The translations under genes and the position numbers were made by a program. From positions 54,342,038-54,406,037 of the forward strand of contig OZ034972.1 of NCBI GenBank assembly GCA_964030785.1: a stretch of 64,000 bases of DNA, read 5' to 3'. Under the pieces are notes generated by a model. It was not told the origin of the DNA. It was given only the letters and a program-made list of their open reading frames with translations, and searched no databases. Source of the DNA: Siderastrea siderea (Eukaryota; Cnidaria; Anthozoa; Scleractinia; Rhizangiidae). Positions 13,780 through 25,700 of the stretch are shown piece by piece (within the stretch, counting starts at the first letter, position 1; each line of letters begins with the position of its first letter).

Positions 13780-16700
13780 TAAAATAACAAAATCGATCAC
13801 AAAAAAAATTAATTTGTAAAAAGAAATAAATAAGTTAAAAAATAAAAATTAACCAAGGCGAGACTTTGCCTTGCGAAATATAATGTCTTTATCGGCATTT
13901 ATAAAAGGGGCATACGTGGAAATGTTTCTAATGTTTCCTGGTATTGTTTCTAATGTTTCCTGGTATTCAATAAAACTCATCAAATATATAACTTGTCTCC
14001 TCGTTTATACGTTGTATCAGTCCTTTCTAACTTTTCAGGAGTATTTTGCTTCGTTTTATCGCGATTTCTTGTTAGCTTCATCTCTGTTCGCGTAACATTT
14101 ATTCTTGTAGCTAGTTCGGTCGATCGAGCGCAACAGAAGTACAGATTCTGCCGACCGCCCCATGACATAAGGCGACAGTTATCGCCTAAAAATTAAAACA
14201 ATGTGACTTTTGGGCTAAAATAAGGCAAGATCAGTAAGAAAGTCTAACTGTACAGGAAATTGTAAATAAAAGTGAAAATAAACAAATTGATCATAGAGGC
14301 ACTTTAATGATGAGCGAGCAGGCTCCCAATCGGCGAGTGAAGCGAGCCGAGAAGGGCACCTCGACCGGAGAGCCTGCTCACATGCAGCAACAGCAGCAAC
14401 ACATTTTATGACAAGAAGTTGTCATAAAATAATACATTTTCTCTTTATAACTAATTACTAATAACCTGGCAACAACAACAACAACAACAACAACTTTGTT
14501 TGAAAAGGTTGTTAAAAGACAGTCCAAGGCTGATGTGGACCTTTACAAAATATAACTATTTTGAACTTACATTACAAGCAGTGATATACATACCTTTTAA
14601 ACCAGCCTTGTTTGTGACCCAGTTGCTGATTTTAACAGGATCTGGCCTGGCAGTCCGTACAATGATGTGTTGGACATCTCGCCAAGAAAGGTTTGGACTG
14701 AAATTGAATGAACCGAATAACTTAGAAGGAAAATTTTAATCCCAGGCTGTTTTTCCAACTGATTCAGTCGAATCCCTTCAATCCCAACTGTTTTTCCTGG
14801 AGCCATCTTCAAATAGACGTCGGGAACAATTAATTTAGCATTCAACAGGCATGCTAGATCAAGCAAAGGTTCTACCAACCAAAACACTAACATCAAAACA
14901 GCACTGCAAAAGGCCCACATAAATAAAATTTAATAGAAGCTGTTCATCTGCTGTTGTTAGCAAATCACGAAAGTAACGACCCTCCGAAAGTAACAATGAT
15001 AGGAAAGGCTTTAAAATCCATAAGTAATGAGTAACGTCGTAACAGGTAACTTACTTTGCACTCAGTGTCAAGGCTATGAGTCCCGAAGCCATTGCTGCAG
15101 CAGCAGAACTAGCGCCAAAGCTTTCTGAACAATCCTTGTTTTTATCAGCAGTAATCTGTAAGTTAGATGATGTCATCACTATTGATCTCTGGTTTGATCT
15201 TTGATCTTTGGTAAATGTTAAATGCCCCTAAACGAGTGATCACCATGTGACCAGGCTAAGGTTAGAATTTGGAAAAACGCTGGATGGGGCTTATCATAAA
15301 AATCTTTAAAATCAGTTAAGTACAGATCTCGTCTCCACAAAAACTACAACTGCAGTTTAACTGTCTATCCTAAGTTAGTATAACTGAACTCAGTCGTGTT
15401 ATCCTGGAATTCCGCAAATCTGTTTGGATCTCTTTGTTGTTTAGAACGCTGATAAAACACAGCACCCGTTGCTCTTTTAAACGACGGTTATTCATGATTG
15501 CAAGCCAAAAATGGTAAATAACTGTCTTCTTTCTAGTAGAACACGACTGAGTTTATACTAGCTTGGGATAGACAGTTGAACTGTCTCTTTAAAAAGTGCA
15601 TACAATTGTAAGTTTTGTTCTGTTATCTTTTAGAGGTATGCGGTCTTGGGCAGCATTTCCAAGACCTCGGTCACACTTTTTCACTATACGGACCTCCCAG
15701 CCGGCAAATAACATATATTTATCCGATAAATAAAGACATACTATTATGACATATTATTAGTCTTCAAATGGTGGTATTTTTCAGCATGATTAAAAAAAGA
15801 TATACCTCATTATAGGAAATTAACGCTCCATGAAATTAACGCGAATTTCAAAAATTCGCGTTAATTTATGTCGCGTTAATTTTTGTTAACGTTAATTTCC
15901 GCGCTGTTAATTAAGTGGAACGTTAATTTCCGCGATCTAAATTACCATTATTTTGGCCCCAATTTCTCGATGCAGTCCAGACGTTCTTAACTCCTAGGAA
16001 AAAGCATTATTTCATCTGGGTGGACGCTCGAAGCGGTCAGATTCTTTCGCTTAACCCATACGTTTGGGTTTAGTATCAAGAACATTGTTTCCGTCTCGGA
16101 TTATACGCCCAGTGTTGAAATAAACTTCCTCCTGTTGTCTCAACAAGTGTTTTTCTTTGTGTACGTCGCGTAAATTTCGATCGTGTCTAAAAGTACACAC
16201 GAGTGACCACGAATGACCACGAGTGACCACGAGTGACCACGAGTAGACCACGAGTGACCACGAGTGACCACGAGTAGACCACGAGTGACCACGAGTAGAC
16301 CACGAGTGACCACGAGTGACCACGAGTAGACCACGAGTGACCACGAGTGACCACGAGTGACTACGAGTGATCACGAGTTGAGAATGCATCAAAATATTTA
16401 GCTGATGTCATGATGACGTCATCATTACATCATTTTATCAAATAATCACTATTTCACGGCAAACTGACCGTTTCTTGAGACCTTAATACCTGGATTCGAC
16501 ATTTCCGCCATTTCTGACTGAATGGGGGAGGGGCTAGGGGACGGACAGGGAGGGGGATGGGGGTACAAACTTCCCGCCACCTGCACCTTTAATCTCGGTT
16601 CCCGCCACTTTTCTTAACTTTTTCTTCCCGCGCTTTTTTCCGCCTCCCGTACACCTCCCTCCCTCTTTTCTACCCGGAGTCCCAAATTCTGTCCACCTCC

Positions 16701-19700
16701 CTCCCTACCCTCCCCCCTTAGAAGGCTACCAGTGACCAAGGGCGAAAAAAGGAAAGAAAGTGAACATGACAAATATAAAAATTAACGAAAAGGTTTTTTG
16801 TGAAAGTACGTGATTTAAGGAAATATTTTAACGAGAAAAAAACCAAGCCTGGAGAAAAACACAGAATTGACAGGTAGTGAATGACAATTTCAACAATCTT
16901 TAATGCTTTATGATTCTGTTTGATATGTGAGAGCCCAATTTCCCCTGTATTATGACAGAATTCGTTTAATAGTTAGAATTTGGGACTCCGGGTAGAAAAG
17001 AGGGAGGGAGGTGTACGGGAGGTGGAAAAAAGCGCGGGAAGAAAAAGTTAAGAAAAGTGGCGGGAACCGAGATTAAAGGGTGCGGTGACCGGAAGTTTGT
17101 ATCCCCCATCCCCCTCCCTGTCCGTCCCCTAGCCCCTCCCCCATTCAGTCAGAAATGGCGGAAATGTCGAATCCAGGTATTAAGGTCTCAAGAAACGGTC
17201 AGTTTGCGGTGAAATAGTGATTATTTGGTAAAATGATGTAATGATGACGTCATCATGACATCAGCTAAATATTTTCACGCATTCTCACTCGTGGTCACTC
17301 GTAGTCACTCGTGGTCTACTCGTGGTCCCTCGTGGTCACTCGTGGTCATTCGTGGTCATTCGTGGTCACTCGTGGTCACTCGAGGTCACTCGTGTGTACT
17401 TTTAGACACGATCGTTAATTTCCTTCATTTTGAAATGTTACCTCCTCTTTCGCCTTAATTTCCTTAATTGGGAAGTAATTTTTCCTTCGATTCGCGTTAA
17501 TTTCAAATACCTTAATTTACACAAGCGTTAATTTCCTATAATAAGGTAGTGTACTAATTCTTTATTGACCTACCACTTTGCTTTGATCACCAATGGAGTC
17601 CCTGCTGTATGCTACCGCCATGAGTCCAGCACACGGCTCGCTGTATCCTGGAATTGAACCATCACTATTCAGTCCTGTTATAGCTATTGTGTATATACTG
17701 TTAACATAGCCACTGAAAGCACAACTGTCTTTGTAAAATCCACCGTTGCCTGCGGAAAACACGTAGATTGATCCAAGACCTTTACGACCCTGCAAATTTA
17801 AAAGCCAACAACAACAACAATTTTTTGCGGTATTTCCATAAGAATACATGCCATTACTTATTTAATCTAAAGAAAAACATATCTACAAAATAGAATCACA
17901 AAAAAAAAATAAAGGTAATGTTCTCATTTGGAAAACAGAGTTTCATGCCTAAGGGCCACTGCATAAAAAACAAAAGCAGCAGTTGATCGACATACAGTAG
18001 GATCCATGCTGTTACAAAAGCCTTTTTTTCAATAAAGCACAATATGTAACATAAGATGTGAAGGTGAACGGTTTTGATACGGATGTATATGTACAGGTTG
18101 TGGCTCAATTTTATATAATATAAATTTTATTTTTTCTTTGGGTGAATTTCATTATTATACATTACCACACCCAGGAAAAACAGAGGAAAAGAAAATTTTA
18201 ACCAAGGATAAAATTTAACCACAACATATACACGTATTCCAAGCACAAATGGGCTGCTTCAATATATAGAATAGAATATAGAATAGAAACGTGTCAAACG
18301 TGTCAAATAACCACTTAGCTCGGGTAAACCCATACTAACGGTTCTTACATGAACAATATGGCATTTTTATATGCCGCAATTTATATATGCCGAGATTTGT
18401 AGTTTCGGAAGTTATTTTTCATTGCAACTACTATATGCCCGGCCACTTGGAAGAGAGTTGAACAATCAAACGATTAATTCAGAAGAATGGATGACTATCT
18501 TTTAGACAACGGCTCTCGAACAAATTTTATGTATGAAATCAAGTGAAGGCAAATACAGTGAATCCTCGAATTAACGAAGTGCCAAGGGACTGGGGAAATT
18601 TGTTCGTTATGTCGAGGGTTCGTTATATCGAAAACCTCGATATAACGAATTTGCGAAAAAAAAAACAACCGACGGAAATGTTCGTTATATCGAGGTAAAG
18701 TTATTATTTTTTTCGCGCTGTTATGTTGTACTAGCCAGCATTATTGATCTGAACGACTTTCAAAATAACACTTTGTGCTTTTTAAAATGTCTAATATCCA
18801 CATAAATATGGACATATGTCTTTAAAGTTGTTCTCTTGTTAGAGGATTGAAGTATTTTTTTTATCAATGTTGGTCTGTTCTACATTCATCTTCTGTCACG
18901 TGTTAACTATAATTCGTTATATCGGGGTACGTTTTACGTTTGGGCTTCCAAAATGTGTTCGTTATAACGAGGATTTCGTTATATCGAGGTTCTGTTCCAT
19001 ACATTTTACTGTAACTTTGGCCGGGCTGAAGAATATCGTTCGTTATACCGAGGACTTCGTTGTAGAGAGGTTCGTTAAATCGAGGTTCCACTGTAAGTCT
19101 GTTTTAATTTACAAACTGTCGACTCCGCTATATTAGGGACTTTAAGATACGGTGACTACGGACTACGGACTACGGTTGGACGTGTGTTTTTCTTTGCTGA
19201 AACACTGGGCCGAGTACACAACGATTGGCGTGAAAATGCGAAGTTAAGACCGCAGACTACAGACAACAGACGACGAACGAAGAGCGAAGGTCAACTCTAC
19301 ACTAAACAGACACAAAATGTCTTTTAAAAAGATTCGAGATGCTCTGGTTTTGAGTTGTAATCGTCGCACTGCAATTCAAAATGTCATTGCACGTGAGGCT
19401 TGTGTGCAAGCTCAATCGAAGTTTCAGGGCTCGTTTTCAAATTACTCCGCTTGTAAAAATACTTCAGAAGCAAATTTGACATAGTTTACTAAATTAATTA
19501 CTTCTCAACTTGAAGGGAAGCCATTTGTATCTAGAAAGAGCAAAGAGAAGAGTTGATATTACAAGCTATATTCAAAGCATCAAATTTAATTTCATTCTGG
19601 AAAACAACGCGGCGGCCAAAATCAGTAAACAAAGTAAGCCGTACATTTTTCGCTGTTCTGAGTTCATATGCACTTGAAATTGTTTCAAATGCGTATTGGT

Positions 19701-22700
19701 TTGTAGTTCAAGCGTTAAAGTTCAAGAACACCTCAATTTTCGAACTTTAGACTACTTTTTCATACCATCTTCAGTTCCTCGTACTACACCACGCTGTACT
19801 ACGTGAAATCCTTCCACTACGCACCGTCGTGAGCTTGCGACGGTGGGGACAACAGAACACATATGTCTCGTCCCAGTCCTAAAGTGCCTCCCGTCCGTAG
19901 TCCGTAGTCCGTAGTCACCGTATCTTAAAGTCCCTATTGTGTACACTCTACAGATCTCATCCTTAGCGGCAACGAATCTTAATCATTTGTTTACTCCAAA
20001 AAGTTAGCCGAACCACGCGTTGCGACTAGGCAGGTACAAAACTCGGACCGGATCAACTCGGACCGGATCGGACCGGGTCAAATAGGACCAGTCCGGGTCG
20101 GATCAGCTCGGATCAACTCGGATCGTCAAAAGAAAAATAGAAAAAAGTTTACCCGAATTGTAGGTTTTACTTCTCTCTGAAATAGGCCAAATCGAGTAAG
20201 CATTGCAGCGTTTGGAACTCTGTAACTCGACAGTGCCAAGGTGCATTCCGTGTACACGCCACGCCGAAGATACCAGTGCGGCAGATAACCAGAATTGGAT
20301 ATCTGGTGACGTCACGAGAAATGACAATATGGCCGCCGAAGCTAGGCACACTATACATACTCTTTTCTGAGCTCTTTTTGTGGCCAAAAAGCGGCCTTTT
20401 CCCGCAAGGCCTTGCAAACAATACAATAGAACAACAGAGATTTGTTGAGTGGAGAAGAAAATGGCGTTTTGCGAAGCTTTCACGAGTTGGGAGGCCAAAA
20501 CCGTGCCATTTTGTGCTTTTTTTTGCTCTGTTTTCGACTCGACAGGACGCCACATAAATGGAAAAATTAGGTACGTAGCATTTTTTGTCCTTTGTGAAAA
20601 AAATATGTCGTTAATGTGTATGAAACTTGCTTTTACATGGTGTTATTTTTGTGTGGGTCCATGACTGCGTCGCTGAGTCCAAGGCTTTTGAAGATGCAAT
20701 AATGTAGTTCGCCAGATGTGTTTCTCGTTGACCGATCACGCAGACCATGCTGTGGACCCGATTTCATGCTGTGTTTATTATTATTCCCCTACAGGCAATG
20801 GAAAACCACAAAGAGTTCCCCCAAACAGTCCTCTCCTGGCCATAAAGCCAATAAACAACAGCAAAAATCATAGTAATAATTTAAAAACAGGAAATAAAAA
20901 ACACGCTCATGCAGGTTTGCATGCACACAAGTAATGAGTTTTGACTCATAAATTAAAAGAATATTAGGGGTATGAAAGGATAATGAAGCGTTCATCTTTC
21001 AACAATGCAAGGATTGGAACCAGATTTGTTAAAACTTCAAAGTATCATTTATGTTTGGTCTGCTATAGCTATGCCAGGGTAATAATGTGATCTTGTATTG
21101 GATTGCAATTATGAAAAAACTGATTTTTTAAAATTAAGAATAATAACTGGAGAACCCACAGCATCAGCAAAACCCACTACCATACAAAAATGGTCAAGAA
21201 ACAAACAAGCAGGAGGTGGAGCAGTCCAACCTTGCAGCTGGTTATTGCATGTACAATAAGGTCAATGGGGTTTTCCATTGATGGCTTTCAAAACATGGAA
21301 ATAAGGGTAAATAAAAAATTCAGTTTGATACATGAAACTATGGAAGGGTACAACAACTCTTGGCTGACAATGTTTATCTACTTCACTCAAATCCCCGAAT
21401 CCTCTTTGGAAACAAATTTTAGAAGCTCTTGTTGAGGCTTGACCAATATATCTGCAAATTTACCAGTGTGTATGGGTCTTGACATTCTGTTTATATACTT
21501 CCTATCCTTCAGTTATGTCATCAACTTATCTCAAACACCATAAATATTTATATTATTTATATCGGTACCTAAGCAATTAAAAAAAAATATCCAAGAGAGT
21601 TTGCACCCTCAACCAACTGTTAATCCTGGTTTAGTGTTGATTCTGCTTTCGAAAACAACACAGCCCTGGTCAGCCATATTATTCAGTATTTTTGAAGGAT
21701 GCACTTATCATGCTTATGTAATTTGCTTAAGAACATATCTTGCTTGTTAAATAATGGGATGGGACTGTTATAAGGGGCTTAACAATAATTTATGTCTGTA
21801 AAGATAATACTTTTTTAAGGATACAATTCAATTAAAAAAAATTATTCCCAGAAAGGTGTGAATGTTATAGCTCATATTGGTTTTCAGGTTATATATGTTT
21901 CAACCTAATTATAAGGACACTACCTTTATAATGTCATAAAACAATATGAATACATTCAAAGGAAATCCAATAACTTGTATCAGTTACAAAATTGCTTTCT
22001 TGCTGTTTGTTACTAAAATAGACATTCAAACCTGCTTTTACAAGTTTTAAAGTTCTTATGGTTTGACATACACCATTGTCAACTCATTTACAACATCATT
22101 ATTTTCTACAATTCTTAAGAACTATGTAATAGTAGTAGATTTCTGGTAAAGTTTTACTACTAGAAAAATTTAAATTTAACCAAGAGGAATATCTTTTGTC
22201 CAGCACCCAGTGTTGGCAGAATTAATTTCTTTACCTGTAGAAGCTAATGTATAAATTTAAATTATTTCTTGTCAGGTTTCTCATCAGATTGTTGCCAAGC
22301 TAGGTTGGAAAAGGATTTAACCTGAAAATCAATTTGACATACAACAGATATACTGTAGACATGGTTGGGTGGTAATGTCGAATGTTTTTACAAGATCAAT
22401 GTATCTTCCCCTAGGTATGCCAATAAACCTCTTTTCATTGGGCTTCACTATCTATAGCTGTCCACTGGAATACAGCTATACATGGATAAATTCTGACTGA
22501 ATTTCACTGTTTGATGGCCATGCAGTGTTAAAGGATAAGAGTAACTTCACAATTATTTTTGTTTCTGTAGGTTATGACAAGAAAGCATTAATAGAGGAGC
22601 AAGGACAAAGAAGTTCTAACATTATCAAATACCGTAATAAAATGACTACTGAATGAGCGATGTTAAATGCTTTAATGAAGTTACTATAAATACTAGACGT

Positions 22701-25700
22701 GTAGAAACCTTCAGCCTGTTCAGCTTGTACTCAAGATATAAACACTTTTTAGCAACAAAGAAATATACTCCCTATTACACATGTTGAAACATATTTACAC
22801 TACTGCTTATAAAAGTTCCCAATACTGTGGATTTTATTCTGACATCCAAGCGAATACAATCTATCACTCCGATTCGAGGAAAGGAAAAGTGAATAATTAT
22901 GTAAATCTTATTTTCACACGAAATTGTCACGAAATTGGGAGGAATGTCTATTATTCTTATTATTAGTCACTCCGCGAACACGTGAAACAATGTCTTCTGA
23001 ACAACCTGGTACTTGTGATAGTGATGTTGAAACAGTATTCTGGCGAGATGTGATATCGCAAAAGCTTGATCAGCGCAATCAAAGCCGGAGCGCCAATGTT
23101 TAGGGTATGACATACATACCGGCTCTAAGCGAGCGTTCACGATGCGTCGGCTGTCCTAAGTCGAGGGACGATCCTCGTGTGACAAAAATCGTCGACAGGC
23201 TTTTCTTTTTCCAGATAATCCAGATCACGAACCGATGCAGCAGTCTCTGTCCCCTCAAAAAAATCTTTTCCCGACGCGGACGGCTGTACACAGGCTAACC
23301 GAAAATAGGATTATTATAAGCGATCCACAAATCGAGGACAAAATTGCAGTGTTTAAATGAATAAAGCAAATCCTAGGCAAACGACTAATGGCTTGAATTA
23401 TGCAGAGGCTCCAGAGTTCGACAAACTGGGATTCCTTCGACATACGACACAAGACTTCACCTCGCTCGACTTTCACACTCGCCATTTCACTAGAGCTTAG
23501 TCCTTTCGCGGTATAGACAATGTTTTGGTTTTGTGTGAGCCAATCAGATAGCAGGAAATCATATACCCAGTTCTGGTTATCCACCGCACTGGATACGCCA
23601 TTTTTTTTATAGGTCTACGCCAGTCTACGCCAAGGCCCTTTATCATTCATACCTAAAAAAATTCATCTGTACGCCAGTCAAAAGGTGCCGACTACGATTG
23701 TACGCCAGTGTCCCGCGCAAGTTTGAAATCCACGCCGAAGATTTCACCCGCCATTTTGTTTACTTGAGCCAGTTCCAAAAATCAAAAATCGCCTGCTGTA
23801 AAAAAATTAAGCAAATATGTACATTCTTAGTGACTGAATGTCTCATTTGGTTGGAATTAAGGCTATTGTTAGCAAAATCTGGTCAAAATTGTCAAAATTT
23901 TGTTTTTTTGCTCTTCAGTTAGAGAAAGCATTTTAGTTTCATTTGTCGAAAAAAAAGAATTACAAAAAGAATCTTCGCAAGTAGAGCCGGGAAGGCGTGT
24001 ACAGAAAAGGTTCATACTCGTGTCTATTTATCGCCGCAAACAATTCAACGCAGTCAACGCGTGCTTCGTGTCAATTCCGCTCTCGCTGTCACTAGTCTTT
24101 CCTTGCTATGTCCCTCATTAAGCCTTTTTTTTTCTGCTGATTCAATTAACCGACGATTGTTTTCGCTGCTAGCGTCGATTTTCCCAACATAAATAAATAA
24201 TCCTCCATAAAGTTGCGAAATCACGAAATGACATTTCCTGGGAATTTCAAGTCTTGTTTGTCACAAGACTCGCCAAGAGGTTCTATCTGGCATTTCATTG
24301 GTCGGCGGCATGATCACATTGACACCCGCTTAAATGAGGTACGAAAACTGTGAATTTCTTTGGAGGCCGAAAACTCGAGGTTTGTTTTTGCGCGAGTTAC
24401 CTCTGTTTAAATTAATTAATAGGGTATGTAGATTTATCGGATTTAAACGAAACTTGGCCACCATGTTCATGAGATATTATCAAACCAAAGTATGTGAGGC
24501 TTTAACGAAATTCGAAATACTTTTCTTGTGGCGTCCCGGCATGTAATCCGAAAAATTCTCTATTGTTCAACTTCAAAGTGGATTTTCTCAATAACCAATA
24601 GAAATATCGAAAAAGCCTCACACACTTTGTAAGCACATCATCTCCTGAGTGAAATAGTCAACATTGTTTGGATACCGGCGGAACACAAAGGCTTGTAATT
24701 CAGTAAAACAAAACACCGTCAGTTTTGTGTTTAAAGGCTTGGGCGTGCTTACTAAAACAAAAACGGTTAAAAAGATTTTAAAATATTTTCGAAATCTACA
24801 TTTTATAAGCTTTAAAGTGATATATAGTTTTCTGTATTTCTATTCGTAAGTAGCGCGTGTAAAAAGATTTTCCTGGAAGGCACCCTATTTTGTTGACAGT
24901 AACCTTAAAGGAAGGGACTATGTCACGGAGATTTCGCAGTTTTTTGGTCTAAACTAATGAAATAAGTGGTAAGAAACTTTACCCATGAAAAACATTGTCT
25001 TTGAACAATTAATGGAAGATATAACCTTTATTTGGGTATAGAAATCAAACTTCGGCTATAAATATCGATTTTTTGAAGGCGCGCGGAAACAACTTGAAAA
25101 CGTTGGCTTACGTTTTCAAATTGCAATCCATTTCCATCCGAGCCATCCGCAGCCAAACGCGCTTTTAAGCAGTTTTAGTGCTCTAAAATAGCAATTGTTA
25201 ATAAAAATGGACCATTATTTTTTGGTTTCCTACGACACAAAGATAAATTTGGGCTGTTCAAAAATCTGCTAAAATCCGTGACATAGTCCCTTTAAGCAAA
25301 TACATTGAGAAGGATGGTCTAGGTTTTTCCTTCCTCGCCTTCAACATCTTGAGGGTCCATGATGGAACGTGAAACGCAACCATGAGGGACAAGATCGTAA
25401 CCTGGTCGTAGACACTAGCTCCGAGAAGAACTGGCACGAGTAAATCAAAATGGCGGGTGAACGATCAAAAATCAAAATGGCCCATTTCTGAGAGGAATTA
25501 AACCTAAAATTGGATAAAAAGTTTTATTTTATTCCTCAATTTATTTTGACGATCCGAGTGGATCTGAAGTGATCCGAGGCGATCCGAGTTGATCCGAGCT
25601 GGTCCGACCCGGAATGGTCCGAGTTGACCCGGTCCGATCCGGTCCGAGTTAAGTTGATCCGGTCCGAGTTTTGTACCTGCCTGTTGCGACTGCAAAGCAG

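Larger units (their letters stand above)
15810..17541. mobile_element. Foldback-type element with minisatellite arms
   Basis: A 1.73 kb inverted-repeat structure in intron 8. The outer ends are GGAAATTAACGC and its complement GCGTTAATTTCC. Both arms contain, in mirror order: a TGACCACGAG minisatellite (16197-16376 left, complement at 17283-17397 right), a TGATGTCATGATGACGTCAT segment, a GC-rich block with GGGGGAGGGGCTAGGGGACG, and the motif CCCGGAGTCCCAAATTCT. The arms meet near 16692 and 16974. The left arm has an extra block of about 250 bp. The layout resembles FB/foldback elements. No transposase is seen. Confidence 0.8.
20028..25682. mobile_element. 5.65 kb transposon-like element with 9-bp target duplications
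   Basis: Both ends read AGGCAGGTACAAAACTCGG inward and continue into tandem GGACCGGATCAACTC-type subterminal repeats (about 20040-20125 and 25550-25670, inverted). Exactly outside each end is GTTGCGACT (20019-20027 and 25683-25691), a perfect 9-bp duplication. A 9-bp duplication is typical of Mutator-like elements (family knowledge), but I see no transposase. The interior has only short open frames. It is probably a large non-autonomous element that has taken up other DNA. It lies in intron 7, with its right end 221 nt from exon 7. Confidence 0.75.

Noticed and set aside
16051..16392. Open frames with [10 protein letters not shown] repeats, also at 17255-17458
   Set aside because: They are translations of the TGACCACGAG minisatellite in the foldback arms.
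16197..17397. CRISPR-like repeat arrays
   Set aside because: Units are contiguous with no unique spacers and the DNA is eukaryotic. They are minisatellites.
20103..20555. 150-codon minus-strand frame near the left end of the 5.65 kb element
   Set aside because: Overlaps the GGATC subterminal repeats at its end and has three other open frames over the same bases. Composition is not protein-like.
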